Positions 21,801 to 32,942 of a stretch of DNA of 64,000 bases are shown one piece after another. Every line of letters begins with the position of its first letter. Position 1 is the stretch's first letter. This stretch comes from Plantago ovata. Its lineage: Eukaryota > Streptophyta > Magnoliopsida > Lamiales > Plantaginaceae. The DNA lies in assembly GCA_028274465.1 (NCBI GenBank), contig CM051458.1, positions 25,931,566 to 25,995,565 of the forward strand, given 5' to 3'. The position numbers and the translations under genes were made by a program. The notes under the pieces were generated by a model. It searched no databases and had not been told where the DNA came from. It saw nothing but the letters and a program-made list of their open reading frames with translations.

Positions 21801-24800
21801 TCATCCTGACTTCAGTGGCCATCTCTGTGCCAATTTTGTGACCTTGTCGGCACTTCCTTCGACAATTTGGATTTCTTCTAGGGCTTCTCTTGCTTCAATT
21901 TTGTTTTCCTCAAAGAATTTCTTCTTTTGGAAGAGGGTGGGACTGGTGGAATCACTTGATACTCCTCGAGCTCCTTAACAGCTCCTACTAGAGTATCTTT
22001 GTCTTTCTTCATGATTGCTTTTCTTCGCCTAAGTGACGGACTTGGCTTTTTTGATTTTCTTTTCACTCGCCGAACCGTGTAGAAACGATAAGGCGCATTG
22101 TGAACAAGGGGTGTCTCCTCGGATGATTGGCCGGGGTTGGGTTCTCCAATGGCAACCGTGAAGTGAACTTGGCGACAGAGTGTAGCATTCCCATGCTTCT
22201 CGTATGTCTCCTACTTCTTGTCCGATTCCCAAAGGAGTGGGGAATTTTAGCTTGTTGTGGACCGTGGACACTACGGCTCGGAATTGAGAGAGAGCAGGTC
22301 GGCCTAGGACTGCGAAATAATCAATGGCATATCGACCACCACGAAAGGAACTTGTTGGGTTACCCTTCTAGGAGCGCTACCCATTGACACTGTGAGGTTG
22401 ATCATTCCGAGCGGCATGACAGGTTGTCCTCCGAATCCTACCAATGCGCTCCTCACTTCTCTGAGCCCTTCCCTTGGGTTCATGTGCATCCTTTTCAAGG
22501 TTCCGGTGAAGATCAAGTTTGCTGAGCATCCGTATCGACGAGGATTCTACCCAACTTGTAGGATTGGACATCCAAGGACACTACAAGTGGGACGCAAGGA
22601 TCATAGATGTTGCCTCCTCCAGCGTGCTTCAGAGGTATCTCGCTATCGTCGAAAGAGATAACGTTGGTTCCCGGTCGCGCGACTTGAGCGTACTTCACAT
22701 CTCGAACCCTAAGGTTGTCCGCCGTAATCTCCCTTTGATTACGAGTGTCCGCCGCCGGCGGGTCCTCCCGCAATTGTGAGAGTGCGGATGCTTCCATTTA
22801 CAGGGCGGTTCTCATAATTGTTGTAATTATGGATGTCGTCGTCCTGAGGGTTTCCTTGGTAGGGGTGCTCGCTCTCATTTGAGGAGGTGGGGGCAGGAGT
22901 GCCAGGGGTTCCTCCTTCCGGATGTAGTTAACCAATTGACCGCCGCGTATCATTCTCTCAATCTCGTTCTTGAGCTCGACACACTCATCTGAGGTGTGCC
23001 CTTTCCCCTTGTGAAACTTGCAAAATTTTTCCGAGTTCTTGTTCCTTGGTTTTCCTTAATCGGGGGTGGCCACGAGACGTCTAGCTTCCTCGAGACTATA
23101 TAGTTCAAGATGTCGGATCTTGGCCTATTCAAGTCTGTGTAGTTGCTATATCGTCTTGGAGGCGACCTTCTGGGAGGAGACCTCCTGTCTCTGAAATCAT
23201 TTCTTGAGTTGCCCTCCTTGATCAACCCAACTTTTGCTCTTTCCTCTGCTTCCCGGGGTTTGGGGCGAGGAGGGTACTCCTTTTCTTTTTCTTTTTCTTT
23301 CCCTTTTCCTGGGAAGATTGGTTCTCACGGTGACCGTCTTCGGAATTCCTCAGCTTCGAGGAAGTCCTTGCAAACTTTGGCAAGTTGTGCTTCGTTCTCT
23401 ATACACGATGCTGAGAGTACATCTTGGAATCTGATGTTGGTAGTGTTACCATACAAGTATTCCTTCCTCTCATTGATCGAGTGATCCTCGACTTGGAGGG
23501 CTGCTTCATGAAAGCGGTTGATGAAGTCCCTCAAGTCTTCGTTGTTTCTCTGGACAATTTCGGCCAAGTACCTCACCCGTCTCTTGGCGTTCATCACTTC
23601 TCGAAACGCTTAGAAAACTCCTTACAGAGATCTCTATATGATTTGATAGATCGGTGAGGAAGGCGCGACCACCATTTCATGGCTTCTCCGGAAAGGTTAG
23701 CCGGGAAGAGGAGTGCCTTAGTCCTTGAGTCATGTCCGTAGGCATCCATTTTAGTGCCAAATCTTATCAAGTAGTCCTTCGGACAACTTGTTCCATCATA
23801 GCTTTCGAAGGTGGGAAAGCCTCTTTCAATTTTGGCTTGGTGGTTCCTGATCTCATCGCACAAAGGGCTCGGATCTTGGTCTTGCTCTCTCTCTTGGACG
23901 GTTCCTCGAAGAGTCTCTATCTGAGCGTCAAGTGCGGATTTCCTCGCGTTGAGTTCCTCCAGAGTGAGCCTCCTCCCCGTGATCGGATCGACCAGAGGGG
24001 TTACCTCAGCTACTGTTCTCAACGCTTGATTCTCTTCAACTGCCTCTTGTTGGTTTTGAGGAGTTACCTGGTTAGGGGTAACTTGATTGGGGAGAGCGGG
24101 TGGTGCAGCGACCACCTGAGCTCTATTTTCTTGTTGCGCCACATTTTGCAATGATGCCCTTATCCTTCTGTCAATCAGGTCTCTCAAATCATCCGGGGCA
24201 CCTTGTGGTCCTAACCTCGATTGGATTCTTGATGGTCCGAGTCGAGATTGGATCGGCCTGGTGTTGGCTCTTGAATGTGCTTCATCTTGGGCAACAGGTG
24301 CTCTTCCCTGAGATTGGCGAGGAGCGACCAATGTGGCCCGAGGTTGCTCTTGCACCGGTGCTTGTGGCTCTACTGGAGCTTGCACCTCGTATTAACCCTA
24401 ATAGCCTCATTACCTCCGACATATCCTTGTAAAGTAAGAAGGAATAAACCGTATTGAGCTTCGCCCATCCCGAAATCTGATGGTCGGACGACACGTCCAT
24501 CAGGAAGGGTGAAGGTCAATGCGGCCGGTTGAGGAGGATTCACTGCCACGGGAGGTTGGTTGATTGCTACAGGATGAGGCTGCCCCCTAGACTCGGCGTT
24601 GTTCGCGACTCTCAAAGCTCCATATGCGTTTCCTACCGGGACTCCTTGCGGGTTATTTTCCCCGGATGTCTCATTTTGGGAGTGAGTGACATTAGTAAAT
24701 GCCCCCTCCGTGTAATCCCGGTTCCTTGCAACATTGTTATTTCTTGGCTCCCTAGGAACACCCTCCGTTCCTCCTCCGCGACCGTTATTAGAGGGACGGC

Positions 24801-25708
24801 CTCTAGGTCGAGGAGGATTTGCGGGTGGTGCATTAGCAAGACGGTTGCTTCTTCTGGGAGGCATATTCGTGAAGTGTCACGAGGAGGAAGGTGGCTCGAC
24901 CAGTAGGGCAAGGAATGACCTTTTGTGTCGTTTCCCACAGACGGCGCCAAATGTTGAAGGGTAATTCGTGTTTCTTTCTAAGTTCGCAATGAGTCGCTAT
25001 TCTAAGTCTTTCTAGTTCTTCTTGTAGTGTCCCTCTAAGATAGGAAACGAGCCTTCTTGTAGCTTCCTCGTACCTGAAATAGACTAGAGGGGGGGGGGGG
25101 GTTAGTGTCTCTTGCCCGGTCTGTAAGGTATCAGACCGGAGAGGCGACTTTACGAGTAGGGAGTTGTGAGGCTTCCCTAGTAAGAGTAGTGAAAGTGGTG
25201 CTCGGGTGGCGTAGTTAATGCTTACTGTTGGAGAGTAAATGAGTGCCTTTTATACTTGAGACCCTTCATCTTCAGGTCATGTAGGATCACGCCACGTGTA
25301 CGGCCAGGATTGAGGCCTTCCTCGGCCCAGGCCCATTAAGGAGGTCCGTGGGCCTTGGCCCAAGAGAGCAACCATGGCTGGTCGCTCTGTGGTCCTCGTG
25401 CCTTCCTTGTGCGTGGGTGATGCGAGTAGTGTCCTGCTCAGTTTTTGTCAAGGAGCGTTACCTTGACGTAAGGCCTCCTCGAGCCAGAGAGAGATGCTCC
25501 TCGAGCCCACTGGCAGGTTTGTCCTTGAGAGGAGCTTATTTTGAGGGTTGTCCTCCCAGTGATGGTCGGACCCTATGTTGGTCGATCCACACCTTAGTGA
25601 CATACTTGGGTGTGGTTGTGCCCCTTGAGGGACGGCCTATGATGCTTTGTCGCGCTCTTAGACCGCTCCAGTTCGTACATGCGGACTGGACATATTTCAA
25701 CCCTAACA
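18821..25708 (-). mobile_element. Ty3/gypsy element, Tat-like lineage (fossil, partial)
   Basis: Reads right to left: 5' LTR 24952-25708 (TG...CA), a primer-binding region with TGGCGCCGTCTGTGGGAA at about 24933-24950, gag from about 24864 down to 23.3 kb (retrotransposon gag region with 'MKWWSRLP', then a zinc-knuckle-poor linker), protease around 22.8-22.3 kb, reverse transcriptase about 21.6-21.0 kb, RNase H about 21.0-20.5 kb ('YYLSKVLAGAE'), a second archaeal-type RNase H ('LHVDGSSSGKNG') about 20.2 kb, and part of integrase 19.7-19.3 kb ('GIDIVGPF'). The second RNase H before integrase points to the Tat/Ogre group. The 3' LTR is not in the window. The element is heavily broken, well over ten breaks. 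Age cannot be read without the partner LTR. Confidence 0.88.
24952..25708 (-). repeat. 5' LTR of the Ty3/gypsy element
   Basis: About 757 bp, minus strand, opening TGTTAGGG and closing TTCAACA directly before the primer-binding region. It includes a long G homopolymer near 25089-25101. Its outer end abuts 'cctagctttcatg', the same sequence found uninterrupted at 12274. Confidence 0.85.
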
Positions 25709-26307
25709 CCTAGCTTTCATGTATATATAGATACTACTCGTTCAAATTATCTTTAGTTTGAATTGGATGATTGAGAGGTTGTGACAATTGTTTATTTTTA
25801 CATATATACTACAACTAGAGCAAGTGTAGGTTTTAATTAATTTAAAATAATATCCCGTTGGTTGATTACTTGATTCAATCATTAAAAGTAGGAGGCCTCA
25901 GTTCAGAGTGATAATAAGTTAGTATGTATTCCTATGACTACTGACCGTTTCAGCTCAACTTTTCCACGCACATTACTGGTTGCTCCACGTAATGAAATTT
26001 GACCGTTGCAATTTCATCATTGGCGACTTGTTCGATTCGAAAGTTGCCAATTTTGCCAATCTAGTACTCCACTATATACTTATGGCCTATACTTATATGT
26101 ATCTTCTGAATTATAAAAACAATATAATTATTACTTAAAGTTAGTTGTACAATGTGACGTATAATCAGCAGTGGCATCTGTACATACAAGTAATTCTCAA
26201 TACTTCCATGGTTTATTTTTTAGCATAGGGTGTAAAAGTGTGACCACTTGAGATATACGGGTCGGTTTGGAATGTCTTTGTTTGTGTTGGTGGATGGTTT
26301 GTGACCA
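25709..26307. other. Second copy of the LINE-A left flank
   Basis: Nearly identical to 12274-12872, including the TATA-like stretch and the 60-bp unit, ending in the 14-bp duplication 26294-26307. Non-coding. Confidence 0.85.
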
Positions 26308-26769
26308 TTTAATTTTTGCTCTCTGGTCTTGAACTCTTCTCTTCTCTTATTCTTTAAAATTTCGCTCTCCTAATTTTTAGGAGATGACCTAATTCTGCAG
26401 TCTACGTTTTTCGGCCGCCAGTCTCCAGCGTTGGCTGCACCTTTAACACGCGCCGGATATTATTTACACCCTCCGAAAGGGCTTCGAAACCGTACCGAGA
26501 TCGCGCAAATCGAAGTTCGGACGCGTCGTGTACGTTATTATTTCCGTTCGCCTGTTTTATTTTTCTAGGGTTCTGCAGCCGTCTGTTTCAGGCCACCCTT
26601 CTCAGGTGGTTGTGCATCCATAGACACGCGCCAGACCATCGGAACGCCCTTTTCAAGGGCTTTTCAACCGTACCAAGTTCGCACCAATCGCACCACAGAC
26701 GCGCCGTGTGCGATTTTCCGATCTGAGCTCTGTTGCTTCCCGTACTCTGTTCTTGCTGGTTTCTTTACG

Positions 26770-28270
26770 ATGAATGGCACACACGCTATGGATGCAGAGA
26801 GGCTAATGGCACCACCCCCCATGGGAACGAACAGGCCTGCTTGGACCATTAATGGTCCCAAAATCATGCCGGTTCGAACAGGTACTATTGTTTCTTTAAC
26901 AATTGATTCCGATTTATACAATTCACAGGTTAATTGCTGCTCTGGTTTTGCATGTCTTGGACGTCTTATGATGCCAAAGGGCAATACACCATTGAAGTAT
27001 CATGATCTCAAGATGTCTTTACGTGGAATTTGAAAGGAGGAAGCATGGCATATGCTCTCTCACGGATTCTTCGTTTTTCAATTTGCTTTGGAGGAAGTTC
27101 GTAATCGAATTTTGAGCAATGGGACTGTCAAGCTTTCTCTGGGAACGGTTTACTTGCAGCCCTATGTTCCCGATTTTGATCCGGCAAAAGCAGCGTATAC
27201 TCATGCAAAGGTTTGGATCCGTTTGCATGGCCTTCGTTTTGAGCTCATGCATAAATCTATCATCTTGGGTTTAGCCTCGGTCTATGGCAGGCCGATTAGT
27301 ATTGACACCGGGTCCCTTGATCGTTGTTTTGGCTCTTATTTGCGTGTGCTCGTTGACATGGATCTTGCTCAAGATGTTGATTCTTTTGTTCTCTTGGAAA
27401 CTCCTAAGGGTAATCTACGTATTGAGGTGAGCCTTGAAAAGGTTCCCGACTTTTGCAAGAAATGTATGACAATTGGGCACCTTTCTTCAGCTTGTTGTCG
27501 TGCTGCTCCTCGACAATCTGTGGTTCCGGGTCCGATTAATGTTGCGCCAAGTCCACAGGCTAGTTCAGACACAGAACGCGCTCCCCAGGCCCGAGCACTT
27601 AGTGTACTTCCAGAGAATGCGCCTCAAGCCACGCAGCCCCATGCTCCCGCACCTGATCACTCGAGAAGTAGAGCTTTTATCCCCCACTGCGCATGCTAGT
27701 ACTTCTCTGGCGCCGGATTCACCTCTCATTACAAACATCGCGAATGGGAATTCGATCCAGAATAATCCAGTATTGGAAGAGCAAGCCACTAACTCCATTA
27801 TTCAGAATACGAGGACTTTACCTTTGGTTGACTCCACATTGAATTTTACGGAGGTTCCTAAAAAGAAATTCATCCCTCATCGGATTGTACCCAATAAGGC
27901 TTCATCATCATCCTCTATCATGACTCAGGTATTTGCTGCGACAAACAATCAGTTTGCACCTTTAACTGGTTTGGACGCTACGACTGGTAGCATCATCTCA
28001 CAAGCTGAAACTCCTTTGATTGATGGTCACATCTTTGATTGCCCATCTGATGCATCTTTGGATCCGGAAGATACTTCTCTGGTGCATGATTCGATACGAG
28101 ATTCTATTGGCCTGGAGAAAGAACGCCGTCTGTTGGCAAAAGCAAACATGGACACTGCAGTTACTCAATCCTGGGCGGATCTTATGGAAGTCGAGGAGCG
28201 GGCAGGTGCAGACTTACGTGCCTCTACACGGTCTACTACGACCGTTCCTTCTCCTACTGTTTCTCAATGA
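26770..28270 (+). pseudogene. LINE-A ORF1, copy 2
   Basis: Same protein as copy 1, with the same in-frame TGA early on (27031-27033). It also has a private one-base insertion near 27661 ('cactcgagaag' against 'cactcagaag') that shifts the frame in the Ser/Pro-rich C-terminal part. The CCHC knuckle CKKCMTIGHLSSAC is upstream of the shift and intact. Confidence 0.85.
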
Positions 28271-31200
28271 ATGTTTTGTATTGGAACATTCGTGGCATTG
28301 GCAATCAGCCAACGCAAAATATGCTACGACAACATTGTTTTACATTTCACCCTAATTGGGTTGCTATTGCTGAACCAAAGGTTCCCTTTGATTCTATTAT
28401 TTCATCCTACTGGAATGCTATGGGATTGCGTTTGGTTGGTCAACATTCGATGGCTAATCACACATCTAACATCTGGGTCTTGGAAAAGGTTTCTCTTGCT
28501 CCATCCACTATGATCTTTTCCTCTACTCAAATGATAGTTATCCAGGTCAATTTTCTCCATCATTCTTTTTATTAGCTTTTATTCATGCTGCTAATGATTA
28601 TATTATTCGTCGTGTGCTTTGGAACGATATACTCTCACTGCCGCGCCTTCCTATGCTCATTGTAGGTGATTTTAACTCGGTTCTTTGGGCTCATGAGCGT
28701 TCCAACGGTTCCTCTCCTGTTCGTATTGAGGTCCAAGAGTTTACGGCGTTCATAAACTCTGGGAACTTCATTGAACCTGCTAGTTCGGGCTGCTTCTACA
28801 CTTGGTCAAACAATAGGTTCGCTAATGGCTACTTGGAAACTCGAATCGATAAGGTTTTGTCTAGTCAACTTTTCTTGGATCTTTGGGACTCGGTCTCTTA
28901 TCATGTGGGGATCCGAAATTGTTCTAATCACATCCCGTTAATTGTTCGATGTTCTACCGGACATTTAAATGTCCCACGACCTTTCAGATTCCAGAACATG
29001 TGGTTAACACATGAAACTTTTGAGAATTTGCTACGAGATTCCTGGAGTGCTCTTATCTCGGCCTCTGGCTCAGTGGCAGGAGTTATGGGGAAATTGAAAC
29101 GGTTAAAGCAATGTCTAAAGCTTTGGAATATTGAAGTTTTTGGTCATATCAAGACGAAGATTGAAGCTGCCAAGTTGTGTATTGAGAACGCTCAGCAAGC
29201 AATTTCTATATATGGACCGAGTGATATCTTACAACTGGCAGAAAAAGAAGCTTTATCCAACTACAACCGAATTCTGGATCAAGAAGCAATCTTCTGGAGG
29301 CAAAAGAACCGTACTTCTTGGCTGAAAGATGGAGATCGAAGCACGACTTTCTTTCATTGAAATTTGAAAGTTACTAGAGGTAATGGTGGGATATCTTCTC
29401 TTCTCATCGATGGCGCGCTAACAGAGGGTAAGAATCAGATTCGGGATCATGTTGTACGCTACTATGAGCAGCTTCAGTCAAGATACATCCGACATCCCCA
29501 ACTTCTTGGGCATCGATGATTTACTCCCCATGCGAGTTACACAGGCTCAAAATCAGGAACTTATACGGGTTCCTTCTTCGGAAGAAATACGACATGTGGT
29601 GTTTGGAATGAGCCCGGATAGCGCTCCTGGCCCGGATGGTTTTGGAGGCCGCTTTTACCAACAAATGTGGCACATTATTGGTGAGGATGTGTCTAGTGCT
29701 GTTCGGACTTTCTTCATTCATGGTGAGTTCCCAGTAGGCTTGAATGCTAGTTTCGTCACTTTGATTCCGAAGCTCAAGGATGCGAATCGAGTGGAGGACT
29801 TCAGACCTATTGTTCTGGGGAATTTTCTTTATAAAATCATTACGAAACTGATTGCTGATCGTCTTGGGATTATTCTATCTGGTTTGCTCTCTTTTCATCA
29901 GTTTGGTTTCATTCCTGGTCGTCGGATCCATGATTGTATTGCTCTTGCTTCTGAAGGAGTAAACAGCTTGGGCTACCAGTATACGCAGGGTAACATGGTT
30001 TTGAAGATTGACATTCGAAAAGCATTTGATACTCTAAACTGGGACTTTCTTTTGGAAGTGTTGAGACTGATGGGATTTACTCATACCTTTATAGCTTGGA
30101 TCCGATTTATCTTGCATTCTGTAAGGCTTTCGGTTTTGATTAATGGTTCACCGGAAGGCTTCTTTTCTTGTTCCCAAGGGGTTCGGCAAGGAGATCCACT
30201 TTCTCCTTTGATTTTCTGTTTGGCAGAAGAGGTTTTCAGTCGACCGCTAACTGCTGTGGCCTCATCAGGGGAGATTACTCCTTTGTTTCTTGGTCGTAAT
30301 ATTGATTTCCCTTCTCATTTACTATATGCATATGATGTGATTATTTTTTGCAGGGCCACTTCTGCAAATTGCAGAGCTATTCTGAAGATACTTAATGTCT
30401 ATAAAGGTTGGTCGGGATAGCACTTCAATCCGCAGAAGTCACGGGTTTATTTCTGTACCTTCTTGCCACCGACGTTTACGGGAAGGTTACGGAGGATCTT
30501 GACTATCAGTTCTGGTGCTTTGCCGTTTGTGTACCTTGGTGTCCCTCTCTTTATTGGGGTGCCTAGAAGGCGACATTTACAGCATTTAGCTGATGGGATT
30601 GCTACTAAGTTTGCTCGCTGGAAAGGTTCTTCCCTCTCCATGGCAGGTCGGATCTGCCTAGTTCAATCTGTCATTCAGGGAGCCTTCGTACACTCTATGA
30701 TGGTTTATCGCTGTCCAAAGTCTCTGCTCCGGGATCTAGAAGGTAAAATGCGAAATTTCATCTTCACTGGTGATATTCTTAAGATGAGTGCGGTCAAGAT
30801 ATCTTGGAAACACTGTTGTTTTCCTAAGTCTGAAGGTGGTATCGGGCTTCGTTCAATGGTAGCTGCCAATAAGTCATTTCTCTCACGTTTTACTTGGGAT
30901 GTCATGAAACATAAGGAGCCTTACATGAATATTTTGCTGGATCGGTATATCTCGCAAGGCAAGCTGCGCTCCTCTGTTCGATCTTCAGTTTGGTTTGGAT
31001 TCAGAGATTGTTATCCTGCTTTAGTTTCTGGCTCTCGTTGGATGGCTAGTTCAGATTCCTCACTACGTTTCTGGCTTGATAATTGGTTGGGGTATTGCAT
31101 TGCAGATAGACTCCACAGTCCTGATCATCTTCGGCATCATTATGAATTTACAATTGCGGACTACATCCTGAATGGTACGTGGGATTTGACTCCAGCCTTC

Positions 31201-32374
31201 ATCATGGCTCACCCTGACATTGCTCAGGATATTTTTTCGTATCATCTCGCGCCACCCCAACATGATAAGCGAATTTGGTCTAAATCCATGGATGGAGCTA
31301 GTTTCTAGTGCTATCTTTTATCATCACACCCGTCCCACATTTCCTGAAGTCACCTGGGGTAATTGGATTTGGGCTGATTTCATTCCCCCACGGCGTTCTA
31401 TTACTATCTGGAAGGCAATTCATGAAAAGCTCTGTACGCTTGATCATCTTAGAGGAATTGGTTTTGTGGGACCATCGATCTGCGTTTTTTGTTATGCCGC
31501 TGCGGAAGATGTAGATCATCTCTTGGTGAGCTGCTCCTTTACTCGTGCTCTTTGGACTCGTGTTTTCGATCTTTTTCATTTGTCTTTTACAGATTGCCAC
31601 AGCTTCAATGAATTGGTTCTGCAAGCGATGTCTAGACATTTCAGCACACAAGTATCGAGGCTTTGGCGTTTAGTTTTTGTTACTCTTACTTGGTTGATTT
31701 GGAGAAGTCGCAATTTATGGATTTTTGAGGGGCAGCGATTCACTCTTAATTCCATCATGCACACTCTTTTTAGTCTGGTTTATGAGCATCAGAACCTTTT
31801 GAAGGGCTTTATGCATAACACCATCGAGGATTTGCTCACTCTACGATCTTTTAGCATTACAGGAAGGCCGCGGTCTGCTCCTTTGATTACTGAAGTTCGG
31901 TGGATTCCACCTTCCATAGGTTGGATTAAATGTAATACGGATGGGAGCGCTTTAGGGGTTCCGGGAGCAGCTACAGCGGCAGGTGTTTTCCGGACCACAA
32001 ACAACACGGTTTTGGGTTGTTTTGTGCAACACATTGGCACTTCACATGCTTTTGAGGCTGAATTGGTGGCAACAATTATGAGTATTGAGTATGCATACCA
32101 ACAAAGGTGGCACAAGCTCTAGATTGAGACAGATTCTACTTATGTTCAGAATGTAGTTACCTCTCGATCTCTACGGGTTCCTTGGCACTACAGAAATCAA
32201 TGGCTTAGGGTTCTAGAACGCATTAATTCGATGGACATCCAGGTCACTCATATTTATCGGGAAGGGAATATGGTGGTTGATATTCTCTCCAACCATCCAG
32301 TTTCAGGATTCTGGCTTCATCAAATTGATTGCATTGCAGATCAGGTGGTTCGGGACGCTTCCGGACAGCCTTAA
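28267..32374 (+). pseudogene. LINE-A ORF2, copy 2
   Basis: ATG 28267 overlaps the ORF1 TGA. Domains as in copy 1, and here the C-terminal RNase H is complete ('CNTDGSA', 'AFEAELVA', 'IETDSTYV', 'HIYREGNMVVDILSN'), ending at TAA 32372-32374. Catalytic damage: the endonuclease box reads SNH instead of SDH and the RT box YAYD instead of YADD. Other breaks: a frame change near 28.56 kb, TGA after 'TTFFH' (29358-29360), a frame change near 29.47 kb, TAG after 'KGWSG' (30418-30420), a frame change near 31.3 kb and TAG before 'IETDST' (32120-32122). It is dead as a source of enzyme. Confidence 0.9.
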
Positions 32375-32616
32375 TATCGACTTACGCAACATTAACACTC
32401 AGGCACTCTTTTTCCCATTCATTGGTTTTTTCCACTGAGTTTTTCTATGAATGGGTTTTAACGAGGCCCGTGGTTGCAACCAGGAATTACTTTTCCTGGG
32501 TATAGTTTATTGTTTACTTTGTCTACGTTTCTTTTGCAGTCCGTTGGTGGACTTGAGCTGTGCTCATGACTCTTGTATTTACTTTCTTTAATATAAGTTC
32601 GACATATTAAAAAAAA

Positions 32617-32942
32617 ATGGTTTGTGACCACTTGAGATATACGGGTCGGTTTGGAATGTCTTTGTTTGTGTTGGTGAATGGTTTTCGTGGGTATGGCAAG
32701 GAATATACTATAGTTTCCACCGCGATAAGGAAACCGTCGTTGGATGAATATATAGGTAAATTAGTTTAAACTACTTGTCATACCCTTGATTTTCAACTTT
32801 GAATGGTGGAAGTCGAACATAGAGTGAGGAATAGACTATACTTTCTATAAATATTCAAAATTATTGCGAAATAGACCCGTCGAACGCAGTTCGTATTCTA
32901 AAGTTTTACTACATACGTCGATTTCAATTGGTGTTTTAAAAT
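32617..32942. other. Right flank of LINE-A: 60-bp unit and minisatellite remnant
   Basis: Begins with the target duplication, then 'cttgagatatacgggtcggtttgg...ttggtg', a second copy of the 60-bp unit that precedes the LINE. So the LINE landed in a pre-existing tandem pair. From about 32855 a 'ttattgcgaaatagacccgtcgaacgca' unit begins, matching the minisatellite right of the CACTA element. Confidence 0.7.

Larger units (their letters stand above)
26308..32616 (+). mobile_element. LINE-A copy 2, full length with poly(A) and target duplication
   Basis: About 6.3 kb, bounded by perfect 14-bp duplications ATGGTTTGTGACCA at 26294-26307 and 32617-32630, ending in a short A-run (about 32609-32616). 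It contains 5'UTR, ORF1, ORF2 and a 3'UTR of about 240 bp. The complete structure marks it as full length and target-primed, although its ORFs are broken. Confidence 0.95.

Noticed and set aside
23732-24154. A 140-codon plus-strand frame opposite gag
   Set aside because: Antisense shadow of the gypsy gag region.
25348-25713. A 121-codon plus-strand frame in the gypsy LTR
   Set aside because: Lies inside the LTR on the strand opposite to the element, and shows no protein character.
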